Of a stretch of 64,000 nt of DNA, positions 53,268 through 62,869 are shown one piece after another. Below the pieces are notes generated by a model, which saw only the letters and a list, made by a program, of their open reading frames with translations, was not told the DNA's origin and ran no database searches. Source of the DNA: Catalinimonas alkaloidigena (GTDB taxonomy: Bacteria > Bacteroidota > Bacteroidia > Cytophagales > Cyclobacteriaceae); assembly GCF_029504655.1 (NCBI RefSeq), contig NZ_JAQFIL010000001.1:4965001-5029000 (forward strand), written 5' to 3'. The translations under genes were made by a program, and so were the position numbers. Each line of letters begins with the position of its first letter. The first letter of the stretch is position 1.

Positions 53268-54140
53268 CTAGCCTCTGCGGTGTCTGTACATACGCTTTAC
53301 ACGGAAATCCATTGTGATCTCTTCTGTCTCTCCATCTAGGGTGCTGGTAGCGATATTGTCGCAGGTGCCATCACCAAAGTCTATGATGGTGGTCACATCA
53401 TCCACGGTGCTTTCTATAGTTCCGCTGGTGATCCAACGACAGTCACGTGAAGATACCAGAGGACTGGTGATGGTCTTACTATACCTCACTCCATCGGGAG
53501 TAGTCCCGCTTGAAGCTCCGCTAGTATGATACACATTATCATCGCGATCTTCCGTATCCTGTCCGCTGACGATCTCGCGGGTGCGGTTGGATGAGCGGGT
53601 AAAGGTTTCTCCTTCAGGTGTAGTGATAGCGCTTTCTTCCGTGGTGGAAGTAATGGCCTCACTTATTATGATATGCTGAAAAGTACCTTCAACCTGATGG
53701 TCATTTACTGTAAAATCTTCAAAGGTAGTGATGATTTCAGTACCTACTTCATTTCTGGGACCACTGATGGTAGTGATAATTTTTCCTGACATTACCGCTC
53801 CATTCCAGAAATCACAGCTATCCCCATAATCCAGGGTCATCACGATTGGGTATTCCTCTCCTTCAGATGTTTCTACTGTCCGTGTGGCACAGCCAAATTT
53901 ACCCAATCCACCACCGAAACGTCCGTTAATGGCGAAGGATGCAGGCAGGGCATCCTCCACTTCCAGCATAATGCTGCTGAATAAATTTTCAGCAAATGCG
54001 GTTTCTTCCAGTATCGTTTCCGAGGAAACGTTTGAAACTTCATCCTCCTTACAGGATACCGCTACCAACATCAATAAAATGCCTGCCATCAGCATCAAAT
54101 GATGGCTAACTCGTGATTTTGTTTGCTTCTCTCGTTTCAT
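53268..54140 (-). CDS. Lipoprotein of unknown function, Thr/Ser-rich
   Basis: 290 residues with lipobox VAVSC (Cys about 30). The mature part is Thr/Ser/Glu-rich with beta-strand periodicity (TTISGPRNEVGTEIITTFED) and two Cys in the central domain (FGCATRT, YGDSCDFW). I recognise no family. It stands between the TonB receptor and the DUF4270 gene, same direction, with gaps of 194 and 137 bp. Confidence 0.7.
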   Translation of the reverse strand: MKREKQTKSRVSHHLMLMAGILLMLVAVSCKEDEVSNVSSETILEETAFAENLFSSIMLEVEDALPASFAINGRFGGGLGKFGCATRTVETSEGEEYPIVMTLDYGDSCDFWNGAVMSGKIITTISGPRNEVGTEIITTFEDFTVNDHQVEGTFQHIIISEAITSTTEESAITTPEGETFTRSSNRTREIVSGQDTEDRDDNVYHTSGASSGTTPDGVRYSKTITSPLVSSRDCRWITSGTIESTVDDVTTIIDFGDGTCDNIATSTLDGETEEITMDFRVKRMYRHRRG

Positions 54141-54334
54141 AATTCATAAAGTTTACTTATTTATACTTCATTTTAGGTTTATGCTCACTGTAAGAAGACA
54201 TAGATCTTCCATCTACCAAAGCGCTCAAAATCGCGCCTGGCGTAAATTTTTCAGGCTTGAAGTCTTAAAAGCTTAGCCTTGATTCAACACTTCTTTACTT
54301 AGTCTGCTTTTATCAAATCAATGGTGGACCATCG

Positions 54335-57103
54335 TCAAAAATTGAAATTCAGAAATATGCTAAACGTACGTTCCATCAGCAACTGATCTACTGTAACAAG
54401 TTGTATTGTGCTGGGACTCCTCTCCCTTTGAAAGACACCGAAGCGATCAAACAAAAAAGTCCTGCTACCTACGTTCTGCTGGTCATACAGGTTAAAGACC
54501 GATAAGCCTATATTGGCTTTACTTTTCCCAATCTTAAATCCATAGTTTACTGAGGCGTCCATGCGATGATACGCAGGCAGGCGGTTGTTATTTTTCTCAT
54601 GGTATATCAGCCTTGTTCTTCCGTTTTCATAAGCGAGCTCACTTGGAGCAGAGTATGGTTGACCAGAACCATAGACCCAGTTGAGCGAGAAGGTCCAGGG
54701 ACTGAACTCCCACTGACTACTCAACTTGAACTCATGGCGCTGGTCACCATCTGCGAAAAAAGGTGCTCCTTCATTAATTTCATTAAACTGCTGCACAGCC
54801 GAAGACAGGCTGTAGCTGAGTGAACTGCTGTTATGCTCCCAGTTTTTGCTCAGCATCACATCCAGGCCTTTGACCTCACTTGTGCCGTCGGTGATCACCT
54901 TATTAAAATTCCAATAAGGACGCGTACCGCTGACATCCACATAACTTTCATAGCCTCCCCTCATCAGGCCACTGATATTTTTTTGGTATACTTCAGCATC
55001 CACTAACCAATTGTTTTTGGTATAGCTAAAGCCCGTCATGTACTGCTGTGATGAAAGTACAGACAGGTTATCACTGCCTGACAGAAGCCAGAAATCCTGA
55101 TCAAAAGCAAGCCCTAAATTGGAATTGGCTTTGTTGATAAACTGATAGTATTGCCCGGCTGCCCCCTTGAGAAACAGGCCTTCCCTGAGTTCGTAATTTG
55201 CCGACAGGCGAGGCTCAACATAAAGCTGCTGATCCGCTGAATAGTAGGTAGTCCGTATGCCAGTATTCACTTCCAGCTTCCCTAACGGTCTATATATATG
55301 CTGCACATAGATTCCGCTCTGCGTTCCCTGATTCAGAATCTGAGAGCCTCTTCCCTGCTGTTGATTCTGGTCGGCGTACAGGATTTCGTTAGAGGTCATA
55401 AAAAAACCGAAATCTACTTCATGACGGGGGGTAGCAGTGTACTCAAAATCCAGCTTTACGGCATACTCTTCCAGTGTGTTTTCCCTTTCTAATGACATTG
55501 AGGCTGCCGGACTGGCAGTGATTTCACCTTCGTAGGCTGCCATAGAAAGCTGGTACTGCGTATGATAATGCGAATAGCCCAGACTGAAATTACTAAACAG
55601 TCGATCATTCCAGATACGGCTCCAGCTTATACCCAGCCCCGTATTACCCAATTGATGTTGTTCCTGAATGCTCTCCCCATAGGCTATATTGGGAGAATCA
55701 ACCCGCAAGTCGGTACTTTTATCATAATCATCTGCCCCTTGATAAAAGCTCAGGCTTAGTTTATCTTTATCACCCGGACGGTAGCTGAACTTAATATTGG
55801 TATCATAATAATAGAATAGCTCATGCTCATCACGTCCGCGATTGGAGAACTCGGAAACCAAAGGGGGCAAATCATCATCCGCATACCTGATCAAAGTATT
55901 GTATAAGCCTGTTTGCCATATATCAGTGTAGGAGCGCCGGAAAGCAAGAAATGCGGTGGCTTTTTCCCCTATGGGTGTTTCGGCTTTGAGATTAGCACTC
56001 AGTGGGTTTAAACCCAGACTCAGAGAGGGCTTGTACTGATTACCACTTTTACCCGTAATGTCTATCACGCCAGATGCTCTGCCGCCATATTTGACGCCAA
56101 ACCCACCTTTGTATACCCTGATATCTTTGATCGCATCACTATTGAGAGAGCTAAAAAATCCATACAAATGATCCAGATGATAAAGGGTGAAGCCGTCAAA
56201 AAGTACGAGGTTCTGGTCAGAAGAACTCCCCCTTATGCTGAGTTTTGCTGAAGTCTCATTGGCGATGCTGATACCAGGTAAGAGCTGCAGGCTACGAAAA
56301 ACATCCTTTTCACCAATCTGCGGCATGCGTTCTGTTCTGGCGGGATTTACAATATGCTGACCGCTCCTTTTACTTAAAGCTACCAGTCCGATGGCAGGCT
56401 GATCCACTACTTCTATCTCACTCAATATTGAATAAGTTGATTTTAAGCTTACCTCTTTCTGTCCCCTACGCTGCCTATCCAGGCTTAGTACCGAAGGGGC
56501 ATAGCCCAGATGGCTTACGACAAGTGAGTCCTGCAAAGACGACAAATGAGATAATGAGAAGAAGCCTTCCTGATTTGCTACTGTACCCTGTGAAGTACCG
56601 GCTATGGAAACTGTGGCATAAGGTATGCGTTCACCCGTTTCAATATCACGAACCACAGCAGCATAGGTATACGCCTGTGCTGATATAGTATTTTTCTCTG
56701 AGTTTGCGGCGTATACCAGCTCAGGCAGTGCCCTGCGAATCACCACCTTTCCATTGCCCAGCAGCAGACAGGTCAGAGGCGTACCGGAGAGGATACTTTC
56801 CCAGGCTTCCTCCAGAGGCCGCTGCTGAAGCACAAGGTCAACCTGATAGGGCTGGACCAGTTTGCGCTCATAGGCAATTTTCAGATGGTATTTTTTTTGC
56901 ATATGTTTAATGACTTTCAATAAGCTTTCTCCCTCAAAAACCTCATTTACAAATACTGTTTCTTTATGCTTTTGCCCTATTACTTTAGTAGTAAGAAGTA
57001 GACACAGCATTACCGTTAAGGAAAAAAACAGCACTTTTCCCACAGTTAAAGCGTCTAGTGGAAGTCGCTTTACATCTACTTCACTGCTAAATCCAAGAGG
57101 CAT
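54335..57103 (-). CDS. TonB-dependent receptor with STN signalling domain (FecA type)
   Basis: 922 residues. After a leader (about 22-43) comes an STN domain (about 50-120, LLKVIKHMQKKYHLKIAYE), then a carboxypeptidase-regulatory-like domain (about 150-225, ATVSIAGTSQGTVANQEGFF), a plug (LQLLPGISI, KLSIRGSSSDQNLVLFDG) and a beta-barrel. The STN domain is used in surface signalling to FecR. Its start is 5 bp after the fecR-like stop. Ligand unknown (metal chelate, haem or glycan). Confidence 0.92.
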   Translation of the reverse strand: MPLGFSSEVDVKRLPLDALTVGKVLFFSLTVMLCLLLTTKVIGQKHKETVFVNEVFEGESLLKVIKHMQKKYHLKIAYERKLVQPYQVDLVLQQRPLEEAWESILSGTPLTCLLLGNGKVVIRRALPELVYAANSEKNTISAQAYTYAAVVRDIETGERIPYATVSIAGTSQGTVANQEGFFSLSHLSSLQDSLVVSHLGYAPSVLSLDRQRRGQKEVSLKSTYSILSEIEVVDQPAIGLVALSKRSGQHIVNPARTERMPQIGEKDVFRSLQLLPGISIANETSAKLSIRGSSSDQNLVLFDGFTLYHLDHLYGFFSSLNSDAIKDIRVYKGGFGVKYGGRASGVIDITGKSGNQYKPSLSLGLNPLSANLKAETPIGEKATAFLAFRRSYTDIWQTGLYNTLIRYADDDLPPLVSEFSNRGRDEHELFYYYDTNIKFSYRPGDKDKLSLSFYQGADDYDKSTDLRVDSPNIAYGESIQEQHQLGNTGLGISWSRIWNDRLFSNFSLGYSHYHTQYQLSMAAYEGEITASPAASMSLERENTLEEYAVKLDFEYTATPRHEVDFGFFMTSNEILYADQNQQQGRGSQILNQGTQSGIYVQHIYRPLGKLEVNTGIRTTYYSADQQLYVEPRLSANYELREGLFLKGAAGQYYQFINKANSNLGLAFDQDFWLLSGSDNLSVLSSQQYMTGFSYTKNNWLVDAEVYQKNISGLMRGGYESYVDVSGTRPYWNFNKVITDGTSEVKGLDVMLSKNWEHNSSSLSYSLSSAVQQFNEINEGAPFFADGDQRHEFKLSSQWEFSPWTFSLNWVYGSGQPYSAPSELAYENGRTRLIYHEKNNNRLPAYHRMDASVNYGFKIGKSKANIGLSVFNLYDQQNVGSRTFLFDRFGVFQRERSPSTIQLVTVDQLLMERTFSIFLNFNF

Positions 57104-57108
57104 TAAAT

Positions 57109-58107
57109 TTATTCCTGCCGAATAATCACTTTATTGTTAGCACTATCTAATTCATATGTTAATTCCATGGGCAGGCAGATCATCTGCAATGCTCCATCCA
57201 AATCATGATTGGTAAACTGCCCGGAGTATTTTCTTCCCAGTACATCTGCTTGAAGGATGACTTTCAGCTTGTACTGCCGTTTCAATTCTTCCAGCACTTC
57301 TACCAGAGGGACATCTTCAAAGATGAACTCGCCTCTTCTCCAGCCTACACCTTCTTCCACATCAATGTCAAAGGGTTGCACTTCATGTTGGGTAAGCAAT
57401 ACTCCTTTTCCCGGACTCAGTAGTTGCGCGACATTCCCCTCAGTATCACTTACCTTTACTTTTCCCGTGAGGCAGGCTACTTCCAGCTTTTGCCCGCGGG
57501 CATATACATTAAAACTTGTACCCAAGACTTCCACTGTTCCATTTGGGCTGCTGACCCGAAAACTGCTACCTTTTTCCACTTCAAAGAAGGCTTCCCCCAC
57601 TAAGTGTAGCTTCCGCTGATCTTCCCAGCCTGTAGGGTCAAAAGTAATTTCAGAACCCGCATTCAAAGTTACCACTGACTTATCCGGTAGGGTGTAACTC
57701 AACTGCTGACCCTGTGCTGCCCGGATGGTTTCGCTGCTACTTCTCAATAAAAAGAAGGAGATCAGCAGCACAGTAATCATGGCGGCGGCGGCAAATTTCC
57801 ACCTGTGCAATTGCCAGAGGCCAGTTGAAGGTTTGATTGCTTCAGCCTGACTTCCCATGCCTTCTGATATCTGCTTCCACAGGCTTTCAATCTGTATTTC
57901 GGAAGGCTCTCTTTCCGGAGCCTGCATCAGTTGTACCAGGGCTTTAGCATGAATGATCTCTTCATTTTTTTCAGGATGTGCTTCACACCATGCCTCCCAA
58001 AAGCCATCTTCAACCGCAGCTCCTGTCCTTACCCACGCGATGAATCGCTCATCCTGGGCAAAGTCTTCAGCTTGATAGTGGTCATATTTATTTTCATTCT
58101 GAATCAT
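57109..58107 (-). CDS. FecR family anti-sigma factor
   Basis: 332 residues: cytoplasmic N-terminal anti-sigma part with FIAWVRTGAAVEDGFWEAW, one transmembrane helix (about 108-126, FAAAAMITVLLISFFLL), periplasmic FecR domain (TLPDKSVVTLNAGSEITFD, FFEVEKGSSFRV) and a C-terminal STN-like DUF4974 domain (LKRQYKLKVIL). It transmits the receptor signal to the sigma factor encoded upstream, 96 bp away. Confidence 0.93.
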   Translation of the reverse strand: MIQNENKYDHYQAEDFAQDERFIAWVRTGAAVEDGFWEAWCEAHPEKNEEIIHAKALVQLMQAPEREPSEIQIESLWKQISEGMGSQAEAIKPSTGLWQLHRWKFAAAAMITVLLISFFLLRSSSETIRAAQGQQLSYTLPDKSVVTLNAGSEITFDPTGWEDQRKLHLVGEAFFEVEKGSSFRVSSPNGTVEVLGTSFNVYARGQKLEVACLTGKVKVSDTEGNVAQLLSPGKGVLLTQHEVQPFDIDVEEGVGWRRGEFIFEDVPLVEVLEELKRQYKLKVILQADVLGRKYSGQFTNHDLDGALQMICLPMELTYELDSANNKVIIRQE

Positions 58108-58203
58108 ATATGCGGCTTTGTACAGTTAAGACAGGAGTGATGACTTTGTAATCAAAAAAAGAAATGATTTTTTGAAGTTTATTCATAAGCTATTGATTAT
58201 CAA

Positions 58204-58791
58204 TTACAAAAAGTTTGCAAACACACCAACCAATACAAGCTTAAGTAGCTGCGCATACTGCTTCAATACTTTGAGGGACTGGTAGACCAGGTTACGAGCT
58301 GCCTGATAAGTTATGTGCATCACCTCCGCAATTTCATCATATGACAGCTGCTGGAAATACTTCAGGTAGATAACTTCTCGCTGGCGTTTGCTGAGCTGCA
58401 CCATTGCTCCTTCCAACCCTGCCCGCTTTTCTGTAGTTTTCTCTTCGGAAATGATGTGTTCTTCAATGTTCAGCACCAGCGCAAAGTCATAATGTGCATC
58501 GTCCAGCGGATGGTGGAAGGCTGGTTTTTGCTGTAATTTGCGAATGATTCTGCGGCGCAGCGCTCCCAGCAAATATCGTTTGATAGAGTCAGTTGAACCC
58601 AGTGTGCTGCGTTTCTGCCAAAGGTCCAGAAAAAGATCCTGTATGCAATCTTCTACCAGGGTAGGATCATAGGTAAAACGGCTACCATACTTGTACAGCA
58701 CACGGATATGGGCACGAAATATCTCTTCAAAGCGCATGCGATCACCGCTTTTGAAGGCTTCCCATATTTGTTCATCTGTCATCTTGCTCAC
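58204..58791 (-). CDS. FecI-type ECF sigma factor
   Basis: 195 residues. Region 2 about 20-85 (VEDCIQDLFLDLWQKR) and region 4 about 130-185 (YLKYFQQLSYDEIAEVMHITYQAARNLV). Start ATG at 58791, with a second in-frame ATG at 58782. It is controlled by the FecR protein next to it and should drive transcription of the receptor unit. Confidence 0.92.
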   Translation of the reverse strand: MSKMTDEQIWEAFKSGDRMRFEEIFRAHIRVLYKYGSRFTYDPTLVEDCIQDLFLDLWQKRSTLGSTDSIKRYLLGALRRRIIRKLQQKPAFHHPLDDAHYDFALVLNIEEHIISEEKTTEKRAGLEGAMVQLSKRQREVIYLKYFQQLSYDEIAEVMHITYQAARNLVYQSLKVLKQYAQLLKLVLVGVFANFL

Positions 58792-59012
58792 CTATTTGAT
58801 ATATAGTTAGTTGTCTATTGTTCTGGTTTTTGACACTAGCTAATAGCAAAGGTTTAAAAGCGTGAATATTTATACTTCTCTGTAAAAGCTGTTTTAACCG
58901 CTGGGCACATTATTGGATCGTAAATAATTATATTTTTTATTAAAATTATCAGATATGTTTTAAACTTTTATGAAGTAAAGGCCTCTAAGAAGTGTACAAA
59001 AATTCAATTACG

Positions 59013-59537
59013 ATGAAGGAACCAAAAAAATACATACGGACAATATTTTTAATGATAGTCATATCCGCGCTGGTACTCGTGGCTGAAAGGGCGGAAGCCC
59101 AGCGCAGGGTACAAGGCCAGAGGTATACAATCGTAAAGTCCGCTCCCAAATCCTCGCTAAAGGTAAGCTACAATAATGTAGAATATCGCGTTCACAATCA
59201 TGTATACTATAAGCCAGTGAAGGGAAAACATATAGTCGTCAGCGCGCCTCTTGGCATTCGGGTAAAGCGTCTGCCTGCTGCTGCAAGCCCAATAGTCGTA
59301 AGAAATCATGTTTACTATGAGTATCAGGGGAGCTATTACTTAGCGCAGGATGAAGAATATGTAGTAGTACAAGCTCCGGTGGGAGCTCTGGTAGAACATT
59401 TACCTGAAGAATACGAGCACCTAGAAATCAATGGGGAGCACTATTATGTAGCGGATGGTGTGCAGTATAAAGCCGTACTCAAAGGGGATGAGCTTTGGTA
59501 TGAGGTCATCAAAGTTAGTGACAAAGCATATTCATAA
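59013..59537 (+). CDS. Exported DUF6515-like protein
   Basis: 174 residues from the ATG at 59013; the frame also opens at a GTG (58992), giving seven extra residues that spoil the signal peptide. Leader about 8-29 (VLVAERAEAQ). The mature part has three repeats built around a Tyr-rich strand (NVEYRVHNHVYYKP, IVVRNHVYYEYQ, LEINGEHYYVADG) alternating with a APxGxxVxxLP strand. Resembles DUF6515 proteins of Bacteroidota. Function unknown. Confidence 0.72.
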   Translation: MKEPKKYIRTIFLMIVISALVLVAERAEAQRRVQGQRYTIVKSAPKSSLKVSYNNVEYRVHNHVYYKPVKGKHIVVSAPLGIRVKRLPAAASPIVVRNHVYYEYQGSYYLAQDEEYVVVQAPVGALVEHLPEEYEHLEINGEHYYVADGVQYKAVLKGDELWYEVIKVSDKAYS

Positions 59538-59547
59538 TAAACACAAC

Positions 59548-59578
59548 AGAAAGCCACCCATCAAAGTACTGGGTGGCC
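59548..59578. terminator. Bidirectional terminator between convergent genes
   Basis: Perfect 8-bp GC-rich stem (59554-59561 with 59571-59578; arm GCCACCCA), 9-nt loop. On the minus strand it is followed by TTTCTGTTGTG. It lies between the DUF6515-like gene and the sulfatase stop. Confidence 0.7.
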
Positions 59579-59612
59579 TTAGCCCCACTATGCTGTATAT
59601 TTTTGTGCTTTT

Positions 59613-61223
59613 TTATTCTGTTCCTGCTTCTGATTTTTCAGATATGTGGTGATAACGATCCTGCTGATTGACAGGCATTTCCATAGCTTCTACTGTCGTT
59701 TTCCCTCCAATTCGCTCTCCCCACTGGTCATAAGTAAGCACCATGTCGGAGACACGTTTGGGAAATTGCTCAGCTACATTATTCATTTCCGAGCGATCTT
59801 TAGCGAGATCGTATAACTCCCAGCCCCTTCCCCTCTCTCCTACCAGCTTCCAGTTTCCGTCCCGGATGGCTCTGCTGCCCCGGTATTCCCAGTACATAGG
59901 CTTTTCTCTGCTGAGTGATGCTCCTTCAAAAATTGGCAGCAGGCTTACACCTTCCAGGGGCAGCAGCTCTCTACCCTGATAGCCCTCGGGATAAGAGGTT
60001 CCTGCCACTTCAATTAAGGTAGGCATAATATCCACAATCTGTCCCGGACTTTCTGAAATGCTGTTGGCCTCCACTTTTTCCGGCCAGCGGATAATCATCG
60101 GACTGGAAATCCCTCCTTCATGTATCCATTGTTTGTACTTACGAAAAGGCGTGTTGGAAGCCTGTGCCCATTCTGTATCATAGGTTCTGGCAGACTCCGC
60201 CGACCCTGCTGCCACAACAGGTGCATGATTGGCATCAAAAGGACAACCTCCGTTATCCGACATGAACATGATAAGCGTATTTTCAGCAATACCCAACTCA
60301 TCCAGTTGGTCAAGGAGTAAGCCAATCTGCTGATCCAGGCGGTCAATCATACCGGCATAGGTAGCCATCAGTAGCTGTTCTTCTTCTTTTTGTACCCGAC
60401 TCAGACTCGCCCATGCAGGGGCGATGCTGTCGCGAGGGGAGAGCGCCCAATCCGCGTCTATGAGACCCATCTCCTGCATGCGCTGGTAGCGGGCGGTCCT
60501 CAGGCTGTCCCACCCAATGCTGTAGGTATCAGCATACTTTTGAATGTACGCATCGTGAACCTGCAAAGGAAAATGAGGAGCATTGTGTGCCAGATACAGG
60601 AAAAACGGCTGGTCATGCTGAGACGCCTGCGTCACTTCCTCAATGGCATATTCCGTGAAAGCATCGGTTGAATAAAAGTCTTCAGGCACTTCATAAACTT
60701 CTCTGTCTTTCCTCATGTAATTAACGCCTGAACCATAATCAAGTCCGGTAAAAAAATTGATTGCTCCGCATAAAAAGCCAAAATAGTGGTCAAATCCCCG
60801 CTGATTCGGCGTATCTATATCTTCCTGCCAATGCCCCAGATGCCACTTCCCACTCATGATGGTTTGGTATCCGGCTTCTTTCAGCACTTCCGCGAGCGTC
60901 ACATTATTATCTGTACGATTGAGGTTATCTGTCTGCTGATGGTACAGCCCGGTGAGCAGGGTAGCACGAGTTTCGGTACATTTGGCAGTATTGTAGAATT
61001 GCGTCATCCGCATGCCTTCGGCTGCCAGCCGGTCCAGGTTAGGCGTATTAATTTCTGAGCCATAACAACCCAGGTCAGAATACCCCATATCATCTGCCAT
61101 GATGAGGATAATGTTGGGCCTCTGATTAGCTTCTGAAGCTGAGGCCTCCTCAGGGGGAGAGGAACATCCACTCCATGTGAGTATACTAAACGAAAGAAAA
61201 TAAGCTAGAGACAGGCGTTGCAT
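59613..61223 (-). CDS. Arylsulfatase-type lipoprotein with atypical CTETR active-site motif
   Basis: 536 residues with lipobox TWSGC (Cys20). The sulfatase fold is clear: IMADDMGYSDLG (41-52), SDNGGCPFDANH, and a GGISSPMIIRWP segment typical of arylsulfatase-A-like enzymes. The formylglycine motif reads CTETR (82-86), with Glu in place of the consensus Pro of CxPxR. Such a change may impair conversion of Cys82 or mark a subfamily. It is the downstream gene of susC3-susD3, behind a 15-bp hairpin. If active it desulfates the glycan taken up by that pair. Confidence 0.87.
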   Translation of the reverse strand: MQRLSLAYFLSFSILTWSGCSSPPEEASASEANQRPNIILIMADDMGYSDLGCYGSEINTPNLDRLAAEGMRMTQFYNTAKCTETRATLLTGLYHQQTDNLNRTDNNVTLAEVLKEAGYQTIMSGKWHLGHWQEDIDTPNQRGFDHYFGFLCGAINFFTGLDYGSGVNYMRKDREVYEVPEDFYSTDAFTEYAIEEVTQASQHDQPFFLYLAHNAPHFPLQVHDAYIQKYADTYSIGWDSLRTARYQRMQEMGLIDADWALSPRDSIAPAWASLSRVQKEEEQLLMATYAGMIDRLDQQIGLLLDQLDELGIAENTLIMFMSDNGGCPFDANHAPVVAAGSAESARTYDTEWAQASNTPFRKYKQWIHEGGISSPMIIRWPEKVEANSISESPGQIVDIMPTLIEVAGTSYPEGYQGRELLPLEGVSLLPIFEGASLSREKPMYWEYRGSRAIRDGNWKLVGERGRGWELYDLAKDRSEMNNVAEQFPKRVSDMVLTYDQWGERIGGKTTVEAMEMPVNQQDRYHHISEKSEAGTE

Positions 61224-61249
61224 AGTCGTTGTATTAATCAGATAATAGC

Positions 61250-61289
61250 TAAAGGTTCTTTATGCTCTAACTTACATAAAGAACCTTTA
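61250..61289 (-). terminator. Long hairpin between susD3 and sulfatase
   Basis: Perfect 15-bp inverted repeat (61250-61264 with 61275-61289; core AAAGGTTCTTTATG), 10-nt loop, no T run after it on the minus strand. It sits 21 bp after the susD3 stop. More likely an mRNA-stabilising or attenuating structure than a simple terminator. Confidence 0.65.
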
Positions 61290-61309
61290 TTAATAAAGAC
61301 AAGCGATTT

Positions 61310-62836
61310 TTATCTATATCCGTTATTGCTAGGGTCAGATTCTAACAAAGCGGGGTTGAGCCGAAGCTCTTCTACTGGAATAGGCAGCAACACATGATGC
61401 GGCTGAATGTTGGCAGCGGGATTATAAATCCGATACTCCGTATTTTGCACTACATCCAACAAGATTCCCCAGCGAATCAGGTCCAGCCGCCGGTGGCCTT
61501 CACCCCCCAGTTCCCAACGCCGCTCATCATAGATCGCTTCTCTGAAAGCTTGCTGCGACAGGCCAGACAAAGGCTGATTCGGCTCATAAGCCCTTTCTCT
61601 TACCTGATTGATGTACTGATAGGCATCAGCGGGGCCATTGAGTTCATTCTCCGCTTCGGCAGCCATAAGATAGACATCCGCCATCCTAAAGATGATTTTG
61701 TTGTCACCGTGGTTGCCCCGGGGAGAGTTGATCTGGTCCAGGTTCCACATTTTAGGCATGTAAGGAAAGTTAAGTGCATAGCCCAAATAAGTTTCCACGA
61801 TATTGGATGACCTTCTCAAATCATTCTCAGGAAACTCATTGACATAGTCGGGAAGGGGTATGGCCAGTCCATAGCCGGTAAATCCTTCACTCCTTTCGCT
61901 AAGAGCACTGCTCAGGGCAGGTCTTTCATCACTGTTTTGAGGCTCATCGCGTATCCGGGGGGTAAAATGATCCGGCCAGTCATCCTGGTTGATGTCTTTC
62001 ACAAAGTCAATGGCCCAGATGACCTCATCATTGTATTCATTGTCGGGAGCAAAAACATCGGCATAGTTATCCAATAAAGCATGCGAAGAGTTGTTGATGA
62101 TCTCTACCGCCTTATCTCGTGCTTCCTGCCACTTTTCCTGGATCAGGTAAATTTTTACCATTGCGGTAGCCGCTGCCCATTTGGAAGCCCTTCCTAATTC
62201 GCTGTCGCCATAGCTATCGGGTAAGAGGTCCTGGGCAGTCTGTAAATCCTGCAGTATCTCATTACGAATCTCATTGACATCAGTACGTCCCAATACCCTG
62301 ATCTCCTCTATGGGAAGCACATCCCGGAAGTAAGGCACATCTCCCCAGAGATTGGTCAGGTGATAGTAGGCATAAGCTCTTAAAAACAAGGTCTCTCCCA
62401 CAAACTGATCTCTGTTTTCAGCACTGATATCTTCATTCCCTTCCACATTGGCCAGAATGATATTGGCGTTTTGTATGATGCGGTACAAATCCTGCCAGGT
62501 GATGGGAGCACCCCCTCCCTGGGAGATATCGCCTACGTTTCCTTCATTCAGGGTATAATTCTGAATGGGTTCCACCTGCCCGAACTCCCGGTTGGGACCA
62601 ATCACATCAGCACCGTTCTCATAAAATCTGTCCAGGCCGATTTTCGCATGCAGCGAATTATTTTTGTAGATGTTATACAAACCGTTGACTGCCGACTGCA
62701 CTTCCGATGCTGAATTAAAGAAGTTGGAAGGAGAAACAATTTGACGTGGCTCTTCGGCCAGGAAATCCTCGCAGCTTGTAAAAGTAAATACCATCAACAA
62801 GCTCAGGAGTGAATTATATATATAATTTTTCATCAC
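61310..62836 (-). CDS. SusD/RagB family nutrient-binding lipoprotein 3
   Basis: 508 residues with lipobox TFTSC (Cys about 22). SusD signature FNSASEVQSAVNGLYNIY, RAYAYYHLTNLWGDVPYF, and a C-terminal ERRWELGGEGHRRLDLIRWG block. It belongs to a different SusD branch from copies 1 and 2. It follows susC3 by 33 bp. The sulfatase neighbour points to a sulfated polysaccharide. Confidence 0.93.
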   Translation of the reverse strand: MMKNYIYNSLLSLLMVFTFTSCEDFLAEEPRQIVSPSNFFNSASEVQSAVNGLYNIYKNNSLHAKIGLDRFYENGADVIGPNREFGQVEPIQNYTLNEGNVGDISQGGGAPITWQDLYRIIQNANIILANVEGNEDISAENRDQFVGETLFLRAYAYYHLTNLWGDVPYFRDVLPIEEIRVLGRTDVNEIRNEILQDLQTAQDLLPDSYGDSELGRASKWAAATAMVKIYLIQEKWQEARDKAVEIINNSSHALLDNYADVFAPDNEYNDEVIWAIDFVKDINQDDWPDHFTPRIRDEPQNSDERPALSSALSERSEGFTGYGLAIPLPDYVNEFPENDLRRSSNIVETYLGYALNFPYMPKMWNLDQINSPRGNHGDNKIIFRMADVYLMAAEAENELNGPADAYQYINQVRERAYEPNQPLSGLSQQAFREAIYDERRWELGGEGHRRLDLIRWGILLDVVQNTEYRIYNPAANIQPHHVLLPIPVEELRLNPALLESDPSNNGYR

Positions 62837-62869
62837 TATTCTGGATTATTCATTTTTTATAAAACTGAC

